Assembly (NCBI RefSeq): GCF_900095745.1
Contig: NZ_FMIR01000010.1
Coordinates: forward strand, 1 to 64,000
Reading direction: 5' to 3'
DNA: 64,000 nt
Source of the DNA: Microbacterium oxydans
GTDB taxonomy: Bacteria > Actinomycetota > Actinomycetes > Actinomycetales > Microbacteriaceae
How positions within the stretch are numbered: position 1 is the first letter of the stretch; each line of letters begins with the position of its first letter. This document shows positions 50,421-58,122 of this stretch, one piece after another. The notes under the pieces were generated by a model. The model ran no database searches, was not told where the DNA came from, and saw only the letters and a program-made list of their open reading frames with translations. A program made the position numbers and the translations under genes.

Positions 50421-51329
50421 ATGACGATCGAGGTTCAGAATCTCAGCAAACGGTACGGCGATCGCTATGCCGTGCGAGACGTGTCGTTCACGGTTCAGCC
50501 GGGTGCGGTCACGGGATTTCTCGGGCCGAACGGAGCGGGCAAGTCGACCACGATGCGCTCGATCGTCGGACTCGACCGCCCGTCTTCGGGGCAGGCACTG
50601 ATCGACGGGAAGCAGTACGCCTCCTACCGAGCACCGTTGCAGCAGGTGGGCGCTCTGCTCGACGCGAGATCGGCCCACAAGTCCCGCACGGCCGTGAACT
50701 ACCTGGCCTCGATCGCGGCCACCCATCACATCCCGACGGCCAGGGTCGATGAGGTGCTCGACGCGACCGGACTGACGTCGGTGGCGAAGAAGAAGGTGGG
50801 CGGGTTCTCGCTGGGCATGGGCCAGCGGCTCGGCATCGCCGCCGCACTGCTGGGCGACCCGTCGACGTTGATCCTCGATGAACCCGTGAACGGTCTCGAC
50901 CCCGAAGGCGTCACCTGGGTGCGGACCCTGCTCGGTGATCTCGCCGCTGAGGGGCGCACCGTGTTCCTCTCGTCGCACCTGCTCAGCGAGCTCGCACTGA
51001 TCGCGGACCACGTCATCATCATCGGACGCGGCGAGATCATCGCGGACTCACCGATCGACGCTCTCACGGCGGGCGGGCAGACCAGAGTGCGGGTGCGCAC
51101 CACGGACACCGCCGCATTGAGCAACCGGATCGCGAACGCCGGCGTCACGGTCACCTCTTCGGAGCTGGAGCTCTTGGAGATCGACGGACTCACCGCGGAG
51201 GAGATCGCTCGGGCAGCGCACGAAGCCGGCATCCTCCTGACGGAGCTGACGCCTGTACGCCAGACCCTCGAAGACGCCTACAACGCGCTGACCAGAGAGG
51301 CCGTCGAGTATGCCTCGACCGGGCTCTGA
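50421..51329 (+). CDS. ABC-2 type export ATPase (BcrA/DrrA-like)
   Basis: A 302-residue protein from ATG 50421, with AGGAG 5 nt upstream. Walker A FLGPNGAGKSTTMRSIVGL, signature FSLGMGQRLGIAAALLGDP and Walker B LILDEPVNGLDPEGV. The C-terminal part (AALSNRIANAGVTVTSSELELLEID) is the usual BcrA/DrrA-type extension. It works with the permease gene 22 nt downstream. The family confers resistance to bacitracin-like or anthracycline antibiotics. Confidence 0.93.
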   Translation: MTIEVQNLSKRYGDRYAVRDVSFTVQPGAVTGFLGPNGAGKSTTMRSIVGLDRPSSGQALIDGKQYASYRAPLQQVGALLDARSAHKSRTAVNYLASIAATHHIPTARVDEVLDATGLTSVAKKKVGGFSLGMGQRLGIAAALLGDPSTLILDEPVNGLDPEGVTWVRTLLGDLAAEGRTVFLSSHLLSELALIADHVIIIGRGEIIADSPIDALTAGGQTRVRVRTTDTAALSNRIANAGVTVTSSELELLEIDGLTAEEIARAAHEAGILLTELTPVRQTLEDAYNALTREAVEYASTGL

Positions 51330-51351
51330 GATCAGCACCGCAGAAAGGACC

Positions 51352-52158
51352 ATGATGACCACTCTCACCGAGCCGGTGAAAGCCACCGGAAGAAATGCCG
51401 ACCTCCCCGGCGCGATCCGTTCGGAATGGATCAAGTTCCGAGGCCTCACCTCGAACTTCGCCCTGGCCGGATTCACCCTGCTGCTGCTCATCGCGAACGG
51501 GATTGCGATGCCGTTGGCCTACGTGTTCCGTGACCGCGGTTCGCCCAAGGCCGACTACGAGGCCTACGCGGAGATGATCGTCGACAAGACCGGATACGTC
51601 GGCGTCGTCCTCGCGGTCCTCGCCGCCCTGATGGTGACCAACGAGTACCGCTCGGGTCAGATCAAGACGACGCTCCTGTCGGTCCCCCAGCGGGTTCCGG
51701 CGCTGGTGGCGAAGGCCACGATCATCGCCGCCGTGTCCTTCGTGATCGGCGTGGTCAGCTCGAGCATCGGATTCGCGATCGCGCCGACCATCCTCGCCGG
51801 CGGTGGTTACAGCTATCCGCTGGATACCGCTGATGCGATCCGCCTCATCCTCGGGTCGGGGCTCTACCTGGCGACGCTGAGCATCATCGGCATCGCCGTC
51901 GGCTCGCTCATCCGGAACGTGGTCGCGGCCGTCCTGACGACCATCGTGTTGCTGATTATCGTGCCGGTGATCCCGCAGATGTTCTCCGAGTACGGCACCG
52001 AGATCACCCGCTTCTTCCCGATCGAGTCCGGGTCGCTCCTTCTGGCACCCCTCGGAACCGACCCGATGGGGCCCTGGGGCGGCTATCTCGTACTCTTGGC
52101 CTGGAGCGTCGTCCTGTTCACCGCCGCCGCGATCGTGCTCAGACGCCGGGACGCATGA
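51352..52158 (+). CDS. ABC-2 type permease
   Basis: A 268-residue membrane protein; AAGGA lies 5 nt upstream of ATG 51352 (MMTTLTEPVKA), and the next codon is also an ATG. About six helices are visible, beginning FALAGFTLLLLIANGIAMPLA. There is a TNEYRSGQIKTTLLSVPQR segment typical of lantibiotic-type exporters. Its end overlaps the histidine kinase start (ATGA). It is the membrane half of the transporter formed with the ATPase at 50421. Confidence 0.9.
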   Translation: MMTTLTEPVKATGRNADLPGAIRSEWIKFRGLTSNFALAGFTLLLLIANGIAMPLAYVFRDRGSPKADYEAYAEMIVDKTGYVGVVLAVLAALMVTNEYRSGQIKTTLLSVPQRVPALVAKATIIAAVSFVIGVVSSSIGFAIAPTILAGGGYSYPLDTADAIRLILGSGLYLATLSIIGIAVGSLIRNVVAAVLTTIVLLIIVPVIPQMFSEYGTEITRFFPIESGSLLLAPLGTDPMGPWGGYLVLLAWSVVLFTAAAIVLRRRDA

Positions 52159-53393
52159 CCGCATGCGGACGGCGGTCCGGGCTCCGGGCCGCCGCCCCGA
52201 TGCCGCAGAAGGAACAGCACGCAGGACGGATGCTCGAGAAGATGCGCTGGTTCACATCACACCCGTTCGTCGTCGACGTGCTGGTGGTGATCGCCGCCGC
52301 CGCTCTGCAGGTTCTCGCCTTCGCCCTGGCCGGGCAGGGTCCGCTCTGGCCCGGTGCCCTGATCGCCGTCGTCTCATCCGCACCGCTGTTCTGGCGTCGC
52401 CGATCACCGTTGCTCACACTCTGCGCGACCGTGTGCGTCGGCGCCGCCGCCGTGTGGGTGCTCCCCGGCGTCGGGGCGCTGAGCATCCCGTTCGCGTTCG
52501 CGCTCTACACCGTCGCCGCCACTCGCCCCTTTCCGCGCGCCGCCCTCGGATACGCGATCGGCGTCTGCCTTCCTGCGCTGAGTGCCTTCGCGCTCTTCCT
52601 GACGAACGGGCAGACGTTCTCACCGCTGTTCCTCGACCCGCTCGCACTCGTCGCGCTGTCGCTGGGGCTCGCCGGGAAGAACCGCCGGCAACGTCAGGAG
52701 TCACACGCGGCGCTCGTGGAACAGCGACTGGAGAACGCGCGGGTCAGCGAACGGAACCGGATCACTGCCGAGATGCACGATGTCGTCGCCCACTCGATCT
52801 CGATCATGATCGCCCTCGCGGACGGCGCATCGACCGGGTGGCAGAAGCATCCCGACCGTTCCGCAACCGCGCTACGGAACCTGAGCGACGTCGGAAGAAC
52901 CGCGCTCAGCGACATGCGCCGCATCCTTCACCTGCTCCGCGATGACGATGCAGGGCTCGCAGAAGCACTGCATCATTCCGGCCACAACCTTCCCGACCTG
53001 GAAGAACTCGTCGACGTCTTCCGCGCTGCGGGACTCCCCGTGCACCTGGTCCGCGTCGGAAGCGCCATCCCGCACGACCCCACCCTGGCGACCACCGTCT
53101 ACCGAATAGTTCAAGAGGGCCTGACGAACGCGCTGCGCTATGCCGAAGGAGCCACCCGCGTCGAAGTGCGAGTCGAATCCGACGCGGCCAGGATCGCGCT
53201 CATGATCACCGACGACGGACACGCGCCGGCAGCCGGGGCGCCGAGCCAGGGCAGCGGCAGAGGGCTCCGCGGCGTCGCGGAACGCGCCGCCGCGTATTCG
53301 GGCACCAGCGCGAGCGGACGACTCCCCACCGGCGGGTGGCGAATGACCGCGACCCTGCACCTCGACGACGAAAGCCGAGCCGATCCCTCATGA
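52155..53393 (+). CDS. Sensor histidine kinase (HPK7-like, LiaS/DesK type)
   Basis: A 412-residue protein starting four bases inside the permease gene. Hydrophobic segments between about 38 and 175 form membrane helices. The H-box AEMHDVVAHSISIMIALADG carries phospho-acceptor His208, followed by a HATPase domain (EGLTNALRYAEG, LMITDDG, GRGLRGVAERAA). It is co-transcribed with the two ABC efflux genes and the response regulator. Likely signal: envelope damage by an antimicrobial peptide. The extracytoplasmic loops are short, so sensing is probably within the membrane. Confidence 0.9.
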   Translation: MTACGRRSGLRAAAPMPQKEQHAGRMLEKMRWFTSHPFVVDVLVVIAAAALQVLAFALAGQGPLWPGALIAVVSSAPLFWRRRSPLLTLCATVCVGAAAVWVLPGVGALSIPFAFALYTVAATRPFPRAALGYAIGVCLPALSAFALFLTNGQTFSPLFLDPLALVALSLGLAGKNRRQRQESHAALVEQRLENARVSERNRITAEMHDVVAHSISIMIALADGASTGWQKHPDRSATALRNLSDVGRTALSDMRRILHLLRDDDAGLAEALHHSGHNLPDLEELVDVFRAAGLPVHLVRVGSAIPHDPTLATTVYRIVQEGLTNALRYAEGATRVEVRVESDAARIALMITDDGHAPAAGAPSQGSGRGLRGVAERAAAYSGTSASGRLPTGGWRMTATLHLDDESRADPS

Positions 53394-54052
53394 CTCCGCC
53401 ACCGATCCGCGTCCTGGTCGTCGACGACCAGCCCCTCGTGCGCATGGGCAACGCGCTCGTGCTCGACAGTGCCGACGACATCGACGTCATCGCCGAAGTC
53501 GGCAGCGGCGAAGAGGCCGTCGCCCTGGCAGCGGAGCTGCGCCCCGACGTCGTGCTCATGGACGTGCGCATGCCCGGCATCGGCGGCATCGAAGCCACCC
53601 GACGGATCACGACCGAAGACTCCCGCATCAAGGTCATCGTCTTCACGACCTTCGACATCGACGAGTACGCCTTCGGCGGGCTCCATGCGGGCGCGAGTGC
53701 GTTCCTCCTCAAGAGCGCCACGCCGGAAACACTCACCGCGGCCGTCCGCACCGTCGCCGCGGGCGACAGTGTCGTCGAACCGCGCATCACGACACAACTC
53801 ATCGACCACTACGTGAAGCGCGACGCGACTCCGGTCACCGGCAGCCCGCCCTCACCCCTCGACCGTCTCACTCCTCGCGAATACGACGTCTTCCTCGCGA
53901 TCGCCACAGGGCTCTCCAATCCGGAGATCAGTGCGCGCCTGCACCTCACTCCGGCGACGGTGAAGACCCACGTCAACCGCGTCTTCGCCAAGCTCTACCT
54001 CAGAGACCGCGTGCACGCGGTCATCCTCGCGTACAAGCTCGAGGTGCTGTGA
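53390..54052 (+). CDS. NarL/LuxR-type response regulator
   Basis: A 220-residue protein. The receiver domain has the acidic pocket Asp12/Asp13, phospho-acceptor Asp58 (VVLMDVRMPG) and the switch Lys in FLLKSA. It is followed by a LuxR-type HTH (LTPREYDVFLAIATGLSNPEISARL). ATG 53390 overlaps the kinase stop. It is the obvious candidate to bind the shared CAWCCCSTGGTTGG motif upstream of the lipoprotein, the MacB-type operon and its own operon. Confidence 0.92.
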   Translation: MTPPPIRVLVVDDQPLVRMGNALVLDSADDIDVIAEVGSGEEAVALAAELRPDVVLMDVRMPGIGGIEATRRITTEDSRIKVIVFTTFDIDEYAFGGLHAGASAFLLKSATPETLTAAVRTVAAGDSVVEPRITTQLIDHYVKRDATPVTGSPPSPLDRLTPREYDVFLAIATGLSNPEISARLHLTPATVKTHVNRVFAKLYLRDRVHAVILAYKLEVL

Positions 54053-54181
54053 GACCGAACTGCACCGGTGGCGCCAGACGAGCGTTCACTCTGCGTGCTG
54101 GTGATCTCGAGGATCATGAGGACGCCGTCGCGCCCGAGTCGGCGGAGCCACACGGATCACACAGCGGACGATCCGAGGTCA

Positions 54182-54547
54182 TCAGGACCTGACAGCCGAC
54201 ATCGAGAGCCTGTCGAGATCCACGACGCCGAAGTCCTTGATGTTCTCGGTGACGATCACACCGGCGCCAGCTGCGTGGGCTGCAGCGATGTGCGGCTGAT
54301 CCTTCGGATCCGTATCGACCATGTCAGCGATCTCAGCCTCCGAAACGAGCACGTCCCAGCCGAAGCGGCGCCGGAGGTCGGAGATCTTCGCGGCACGCTC
54401 ATGCTGGTGCCGTTGCGCCTCGGTCTCGCCGAACTCAGACCAGCAGACACGGTAGTCCGAGAACACAGCGCCGATGATCAGCAGGCCGCGCGTCACGGAC
54501 GGGATGAGAACATTGGCGTCCAGGTAGACCAGGCTCTTCCGCGGCAC
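54182..54547 (-). CDS. PIN-domain toxin, possibly shortened
   Basis: A 121-residue protein. PIN-type acidic residues are visible: Asp in YLDANVL, Glu in SEFGETEAQRH, Asp residues in DTDPKDQPHIAAA, and the ending VTENIKDF. Known: PIN proteins of VapC type are RNases. The partner antitoxin gene lies 8 nt upstream. From memory, relatives with the same N-terminus and an excisionase-like antitoxin are around 190 residues, so the C-terminal region may be lost. The following bases look like a frameshifted continuation, which I could not confirm. Confidence 0.75.
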   Translation of the reverse strand: MPRKSLVYLDANVLIPSVTRGLLIIGAVFSDYRVCWSEFGETEAQRHQHERAAKISDLRRRFGWDVLVSEAEIADMVDTDPKDQPHIAAAHAAGAGVIVTENIKDFGVVDLDRLSMSAVRS

Positions 54548-54555
54548 TGCGACGC

Positions 54556-54867
54556 TCAGAAGTCGTCCGCGAATGCCTGGCCGAGCTCGCGGACATATCC
54601 GGCTCGGAATCGCTCGAAATCTGCGACCGCGATGATGTTGCGGTTACCCCGCTTCGAGGCTCGCAGCGCTCCCGAAGTGATCTTGCGCAGCACGGTCGTG
54701 CGGGAGAGACCGAGTTCCTGAGCGACCTGCTGCGGGGTCATCGTCGGCGTCTTCGCGTCGATGGTGATGACCTTCCCGGCATCGAGCTCCGCGACGATCG
54801 TCTTGAGCAGCTCCTCGCGCCACTTCACGCCGGCGGGCTTCTTCTCGAGCTTCATCAGGGTGCTCAT
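54556..54867 (-). CDS. Excisionase-family antitoxin (helix-turn-helix)
   Basis: A 103-residue protein from ATG 54867, chosen because GGAGG is 6 nt upstream; an ATG two codons earlier is too close. The HTH region is clear (PTMTPQQVAQELGLSRTTVLRKI then SGALRASKRGNRNIIAVADF). This antitoxin type binds operator DNA and the PIN toxin, and represses the pair. It starts with a Lys/Glu-rich helix likely to contact the toxin. Confidence 0.82.
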   Translation of the reverse strand: MSTLMKLEKKPAGVKWREELLKTIVAELDAGKVITIDAKTPTMTPQQVAQELGLSRTTVLRKITSGALRASKRGNRNIIAVADFERFRAGYVRELGQAFADDF

Positions 54868-54953
54868 GGCCATCCTCCACGGTCAGTTAGCCGCTCTATC
54901 TGACCATTGTGACACACAGAATCGAGGCCGCGAACCCCCTGCTCCGCGTCCGG

Positions 54954-55514
54954 CTATGCCCGCGCCACGTCATACGTGACTCGGACGAGACCGTCGTCCG
55001 GGGTGGAGTGGTGACCGCGAAGGGTGAGGAGGACGTCACGGTCGAGCTCTCCGAAGAGGCGACTTCCGCGACCGAGCAGTATCGGTGCGATGGAGACCGT
55101 GATCTCGTCGATGAGCCCTGCAGCGAGGAAGGATTGGATGGTCCGCCCACCATCGACGTAGACGCGCTTCGCGTCGATCGCCGCGAGCATGTCACTCGCG
55201 TGCTCCACGGAACGAGCGACCTGCGCGTGCGGGCTCGCATCGAGCGTCGAGCTGAGCACGATCACCGTCTTGCCCTCGAAAGGCCACTGCTCGAAACCCG
55301 ACACGGTGTCGTATGTGGTGCGACCCATGACGATCGCGTCGACCGTCGGGAAGAAGGTCTCCCAGACGAGTGCCGGGTGTGCGCCCTCGTCGGCGATGTG
55401 TGCACGCCGGTCGGGCTCGGTGAGCCAGGTGAGGTCTCCGTCGGGTTTGGCGATGTAGCCGTCGAGGCTCACTCCGATGAACGCGCATCCGCGCCAGGTG
55501 CGGTCGAGGGTCAT
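54954..55514 (-). CDS. Dihydrofolate-reductase-like (RibD C-terminal) protein
   Basis: A 186-residue protein from ATG 55514, overlapping the TetR stop as ATGA. Family pattern: FIGVSLDGYIAKPDGDLTWL, IVMGRTTYDTV and VYVDGGRTIQSFLAAGLIDEITVSIAPILLGRGSRLFG. It is a second, unrelated-in-operon copy beside the one at 7113. Probably an NADPH-dependent reductase, here under control of the adjacent TetR regulator. Substrate unknown. Confidence 0.88.
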   Translation of the reverse strand: MTLDRTWRGCAFIGVSLDGYIAKPDGDLTWLTEPDRRAHIADEGAHPALVWETFFPTVDAIVMGRTTYDTVSGFEQWPFEGKTVIVLSSTLDASPHAQVARSVEHASDMLAAIDAKRVYVDGGRTIQSFLAAGLIDEITVSIAPILLGRGSRLFGELDRDVLLTLRGHHSTPDDGLVRVTYDVARA

Positions 55515-56059
55515 GTCCAGCCTTTCAAGAGGTGGTCGATGGTGTCTTCCGGCGAGGTGGGTTCGAGCGACACCGCCTGCCGGTAGAGACTGCCGTGCAG
55601 TGCATCGAGCAGGGTCAGGGCCGCCGTGCGCCGGTCGACGTCGCGGCGGAGCGGCAGGTGCCGGAACAGTGCCTCGAAGTAGCGGGCCTGACGATCCCAC
55701 CCCTCACGGAGGAGGTCAGCCGCCTCGGGAGACCAGAGGTCGCGCATCAACTCTCCGAGTCCCGCGATCGCCGCCGATGACGAGGCCGTCGCGAAGTGCG
55801 CTTGACCGTAGGAGTGAAGCTCCGCCCGCGCATTCTCCGGGTCGATGGGCGCGACCGGGATCCCGTCGATCCAGTGCCGGGAGAGCGCATGGAGCAGGCG
55901 CTCCTTCGATCCGAACCGCTTGATCAGACCTGCCGCACTGATCCCCGCGGCGGGTGCGACGTCGCCGAGCCCCCACGGTTCGGTCGATGTGCGCAGACGC
56001 AGCGCGTCGTCTATACGCTCCAGCAGCTCGGCGTCGGAAGAACGAGGAGGGCGACTCAT
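55511..56059 (-). CDS. TetR-family regulator
   Basis: A 182-residue protein beginning MSRPPRSSDAELLERID. The HTH is seen in LGDVAPAAGISAAGLIKRFGSKERLLHALSRHW. The helical C-terminal domain (YFEALFRHLPLRRDVDRRTAALTLLDAL) is typical. It is co-transcribed with the DHFR-like gene. A palindrome upstream of its start is the likely operator. Confidence 0.9.
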   Translation of the reverse strand: MSRPPRSSDAELLERIDDALRLRTSTEPWGLGDVAPAAGISAAGLIKRFGSKERLLHALSRHWIDGIPVAPIDPENARAELHSYGQAHFATASSSAAIAGLGELMRDLWSPEAADLLREGWDRQARYFEALFRHLPLRRDVDRRTAALTLLDALHGSLYRQAVSLEPTSPEDTIDHLLKGWT

Positions 56060-56062
56060 CCC

Positions 56063-56086
56063 ATTAGTAAATCACAGTTCACTAAT
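56063..56086. promoter_or_regulatory. ATTAGT-N12-ACTAAT operator upstream of the TetR gene
   Basis: ATTAGT (56063-56068) and ACTAAT (56081-56086) are inverted; inner bases extend the match imperfectly (AGTAAA with TTCACT). It sits 3 bp before the TetR start codon, in an AT-rich window. Confidence 0.6.
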
Positions 56087-56094
56087 TGAGCTGT

Positions 56095-56229
56095 TCACGA
56101 CTCCTGATCAGGATCCACGGCGGCACTCGCCTCGAGCTCGCGAAGGCGTTTCAGCTGCGCCCACGGCCAGAAGGCGATCCACCCGATCGAGACGATCGAG
56201 GCCCCCATGATCATCGAAGCGATATCCAT
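56095..56229 (-). CDS. Tiny membrane protein, 44 residues
   Basis: A 44-residue open frame starting at ATG 56229: MDIASMIMGASIVSIGWIAF, then WPWAQLKRLRELEASAAVDP, ending DQES. One hydrophobic helix is followed by a positively charged amphipathic segment and an acidic tail, a very typical small membrane protein. A TAGCGT box lies just before the start, suggesting a short or absent leader. It lies upstream of, and in the same direction as, the TetR gene. Function unknown; real by composition and lack of a competing frame. Confidence 0.6.
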   Translation of the reverse strand: MDIASMIMGASIVSIGWIAFWPWAQLKRLRELEASAAVDPDQES

Positions 56230-56349
56230 GCGATCCACGCTACGGAAACCGGATGCTCGCGAGCATCCCCCGAGCGACGGACTTGAGGCCCTGGGTTCCT
56301 GCCAACCCGCGACGGCATGGATACTTCAGGCCACCCAGCGACAAATGCC

Positions 56350-56703
56350 TCACACCGCGTCGACGGGCCGTCTGTCTCCTCGAGTGTTCGGCGTGCTGAT
56401 CACAAGGAATCGTGTCTCCGTGTTCCCCGGATTGAAGAACCGATGCGTGAGTCCGGGCGGGATATCGACGCCCTGTCTGGGGGAGAGTTCCACGACCCCT
56501 TCGGCCGTCTGCATCTGAGGCGTTCCCTCGAGCACGTAGAAGAACTGCATGGCGGTGTCGTGCACATGCCACTCTTCGCCGGCGCCGGCCGGCACTCGCT
56601 CCTCGATCACGGACAGTCCGGGGCTGTCGAGCAATCGCCACCCATCGGCGACCTCGCCCCACACATAGTGATCAGCGTTCGAGACGTCGACGGGTTCGCG
56701 CAT
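56350..56703 (-). CDS. Cupin-domain protein
   Basis: A 117-residue protein beginning MREPVDVSNADHYVWGEV. Cupin motif 1 has EEWHVHDTAMQFFYVLEG; motif 2 has IPPGLTHRFFNPG. The metal Glu of motif 1 is replaced (HDTAMQ), so metal binding is less certain. It lies 22 nt after the rhodanese gene in the same direction and is probably co-transcribed. It may bind a small acid or sugar. No activity can be assigned. Confidence 0.85.
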   Translation of the reverse strand: MREPVDVSNADHYVWGEVADGWRLLDSPGLSVIEERVPAGAGEEWHVHDTAMQFFYVLEGTPQMQTAEGVVELSPRQGVDIPPGLTHRFFNPGNTETRFLVISTPNTRGDRRPVDAV

Positions 56704-56725
56704 CTTCCGATCCTCGCAGACACGC

Positions 56726-57145
56726 TCAGGCGACGGGGGCGGTCAACGGATCGGGCTCGAGCCGGCCGCGGCCGTTGTCGCTGACAGTGGACAGGCCCTC
56801 GCGGGCCCAGTACTCGAAACCGCCGATGAGCTCACGCACGTTCGAGTAGCCGAGGGTTGCCAGGGTGAGCGCTCCGCGCGTGCTCCCGTTGCAGCCCGGA
56901 CCCCAGCAGTAGACGACGATCGGAGCGCCCTTGTCGGGGGCGAAATCAGCGATGCGCCCCTCGAGTTCCGCGTTCGGGATGTGCACCGCGCCGGGGATGC
57001 GACCCTGGCTCCAGGATGCGGCCGACCGGGTGTCGATGATGAGCGGTGCGGTCCCGGCCGCGCGGTCCGCTGCAAGGTCGGAGGGGTCGATCTCGAAGGC
57101 GAGTTTTGCGGCGAAGAAGTCGGCCGCAGAGAGGGAGAGGGTCAT
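56726..57145 (-). CDS. Rhodanese-domain protein
   Basis: A 139-residue single-domain rhodanese. The core has IIDTRSAASWSQGRIPGAVHIPNAEL. The catalytic Cys80 lies after the strand IVVYC in a loop CWGPGCNGS with a second Cys85. Known: transfer of sulfane sulfur via a persulfide. It is divergent from the Lrp gene, with paired CGTT..AACG sites in the gap, and followed by the cupin gene. Possible sulfur-amino-acid link with the Lrp regulator. Confidence 0.88.
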   Translation of the reverse strand: MTLSLSAADFFAAKLAFEIDPSDLAADRAAGTAPLIIDTRSAASWSQGRIPGAVHIPNAELEGRIADFAPDKGAPIVVYCWGPGCNGSTRGALTLATLGYSNVRELIGGFEYWAREGLSTVSDNGRGRLEPDPLTAPVA

Positions 57146-57184
57146 GGATCAATCGAAGCATCCAGGCCGCGGCAGGTGAAGAGA

Positions 57185-57212
57185 CGTTCAACGGCGTATG
57201 CCCGTTGCAACG
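57185..57212. promoter_or_regulatory. Two CGTT-N-AACG half-palindromes in the Lrp/rhodanese gap
   Basis: CGTTCAACG at 57185-57193 and the perfect palindrome CGTTGCAACG at 57203-57212, about 18 bp apart. Likely Lrp-type operator shared by the divergent genes. Confidence 0.5.
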
Positions 57213-57238
57213 CTGTTTCCCACGGTAGAGTTCGTCGT

Positions 57239-57697
57239 ATGCCTGCGAATTCACGGTTGGATCTGGATAAGACCGATCATGCCATCATCGCGACGTTGCA
57301 GGACGATGGACGGATGAGTGTCGCGCAGCTTGCGCGGGCAGTTGCCCTCTCACCCAGTGCAACCGCGGACCGCTTGCGCCGCCTCACCGACGCTGGTGTC
57401 ATCACCGGCTACTCCATCACGGTGGACCCCGAAGCGCTCGGCTACACGATCACGGCATTCGTACGGCTCGCCTATCCCTCGGGTAACTACAAGCCGTTCC
57501 ACGACCTCGTCGACAATCTCCCCGAGATCGTCGAGGCTCACCATGTCACGGGCGCCGACTGCTTCATCATCAAGGTCCTCGCCCGATCGATGCGAGACCT
57601 GGAGCGCATCACCGGCAGTCTCGCCACACTCGGCGGTGTGACGACCAATGTCGTCTACTCCAGCCCGGTTCCCTCGCGGCACATCATCCCCGCGTAA
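57239..57697 (+). CDS. Lrp/AsnC-family regulator
   Basis: A 152-residue protein starting MPANSRLDLDKTDHAIIATL. The HTH (SVAQLARAVALSPSATADRLRRLTDAG) and the RAM domain (ITAFVRLAYPSGNYKPFHDL, VTGADCFIIKVLARSM) are standard. Known: Lrp proteins are octameric regulators sensing amino acids. It is divergent from the rhodanese gene and probably controls it. The next feature downstream is the tRNA-Ser terminator and element boundary. Confidence 0.93.
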   Translation: MPANSRLDLDKTDHAIIATLQDDGRMSVAQLARAVALSPSATADRLRRLTDAGVITGYSITVDPEALGYTITAFVRLAYPSGNYKPFHDLVDNLPEIVEAHHVTGADCFIIKVLARSMRDLERITGSLATLGGVTTNVVYSSPVPSRHIIPA

Positions 57698-57743
57698 CGG
57701 GCGCCCGGTTCACGGGCCCCGGCGCGTGCATCGCGAACAGGAC

Positions 57744-57784
57744 AAAGGCCCCGCATCCCAGTTTTTCCAGGGAGTCGGGGCCTT
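57744..57784 (-). terminator. Terminator of the interrupted tRNA-Ser gene
   Basis: AAGGCCCCG (57745-57753) pairs with CGGGGCCTT (57776-57784), enclosing a smaller stem with an A-run/T-run. Reading leftwards it follows the tRNA 3' end and finishes with TTTG. It may also end the rightward Lrp transcript. Confidence 0.65.
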
Positions 57785-57789
57785 CGTGG

Positions 57790-57816
57790 TGGCGGTGACG
57801 GTGGGATTTGAACCCA
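57790..57816 (-). other. tRNA-Ser 3'-end fragment, left attachment site
   Basis: The 27 bases read leftwards TGGGTTCAAATCCCAC, then CGTCACCGCCA. They contain the T-loop, T-stem 3' strand, the 3' acceptor strand CGTCACC, discriminator G and encoded CCA of a tRNA-Ser. The 5' two-thirds of the tRNA are absent and the T-stem partner is broken (A-C mismatch). This is what is left after an integrase inserts at the tRNA 3' end. The intact tRNA should lie beyond the right edge of the window. Confidence 0.75.
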
Positions 57817-58090
57817 TATCACTACCCAGAAAAGGTGCCGACCGTGATGAGGTTCACCGGAATCCTGGCCGTGTTGGTCACATCTGTTCACAGCTCGAAG
57901 CGCGTGGGCACACGCAATCCGTTACCGCTGCGTTACTGCTGGAACACCGATCGCCGTCACTCGCAAGGCCTCGGGGCAGCGCGCCGGGCTGGCCTACGTC
58001 GAACACTCCATTCTCGGCGCCGACTCACGGCGCGACGATGCGTCATATCCAGCGCCCTTGCCGCCGCGTACGCCAGACTCTGAAGAGGGG

Positions 58091-58108
58091 GATGCCGGCG
58101 CCGGCATC
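58091..58108. promoter_or_regulatory. Perfect 18-bp palindrome upstream of the helicase gene
   Basis: GATGCCGGC (58091-58099) is followed directly by GCCGGCATC (58100-58108). It ends 14 bp before the helicase start codon. It could be a repressor site or a hairpin over the ribosome-binding region. Confidence 0.45.
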
Positions 58109-58122
58109 GGAACGGGGGATCG

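Noticed and set aside
57790..57870. A complete tRNA-Ser gene
   Set aside because: The bases right of 57816 do not form the acceptor 5' strand, D-arm or anticodon arm, and the T-stem has an A-C mismatch. Only the 3' third is present.
57655..57891. Short minus-strand frame over the tRNA-Ser fragment and terminator
   Set aside because: The sequence is better explained by tRNA and terminator structure, and the frame has no ribosome site or domain.
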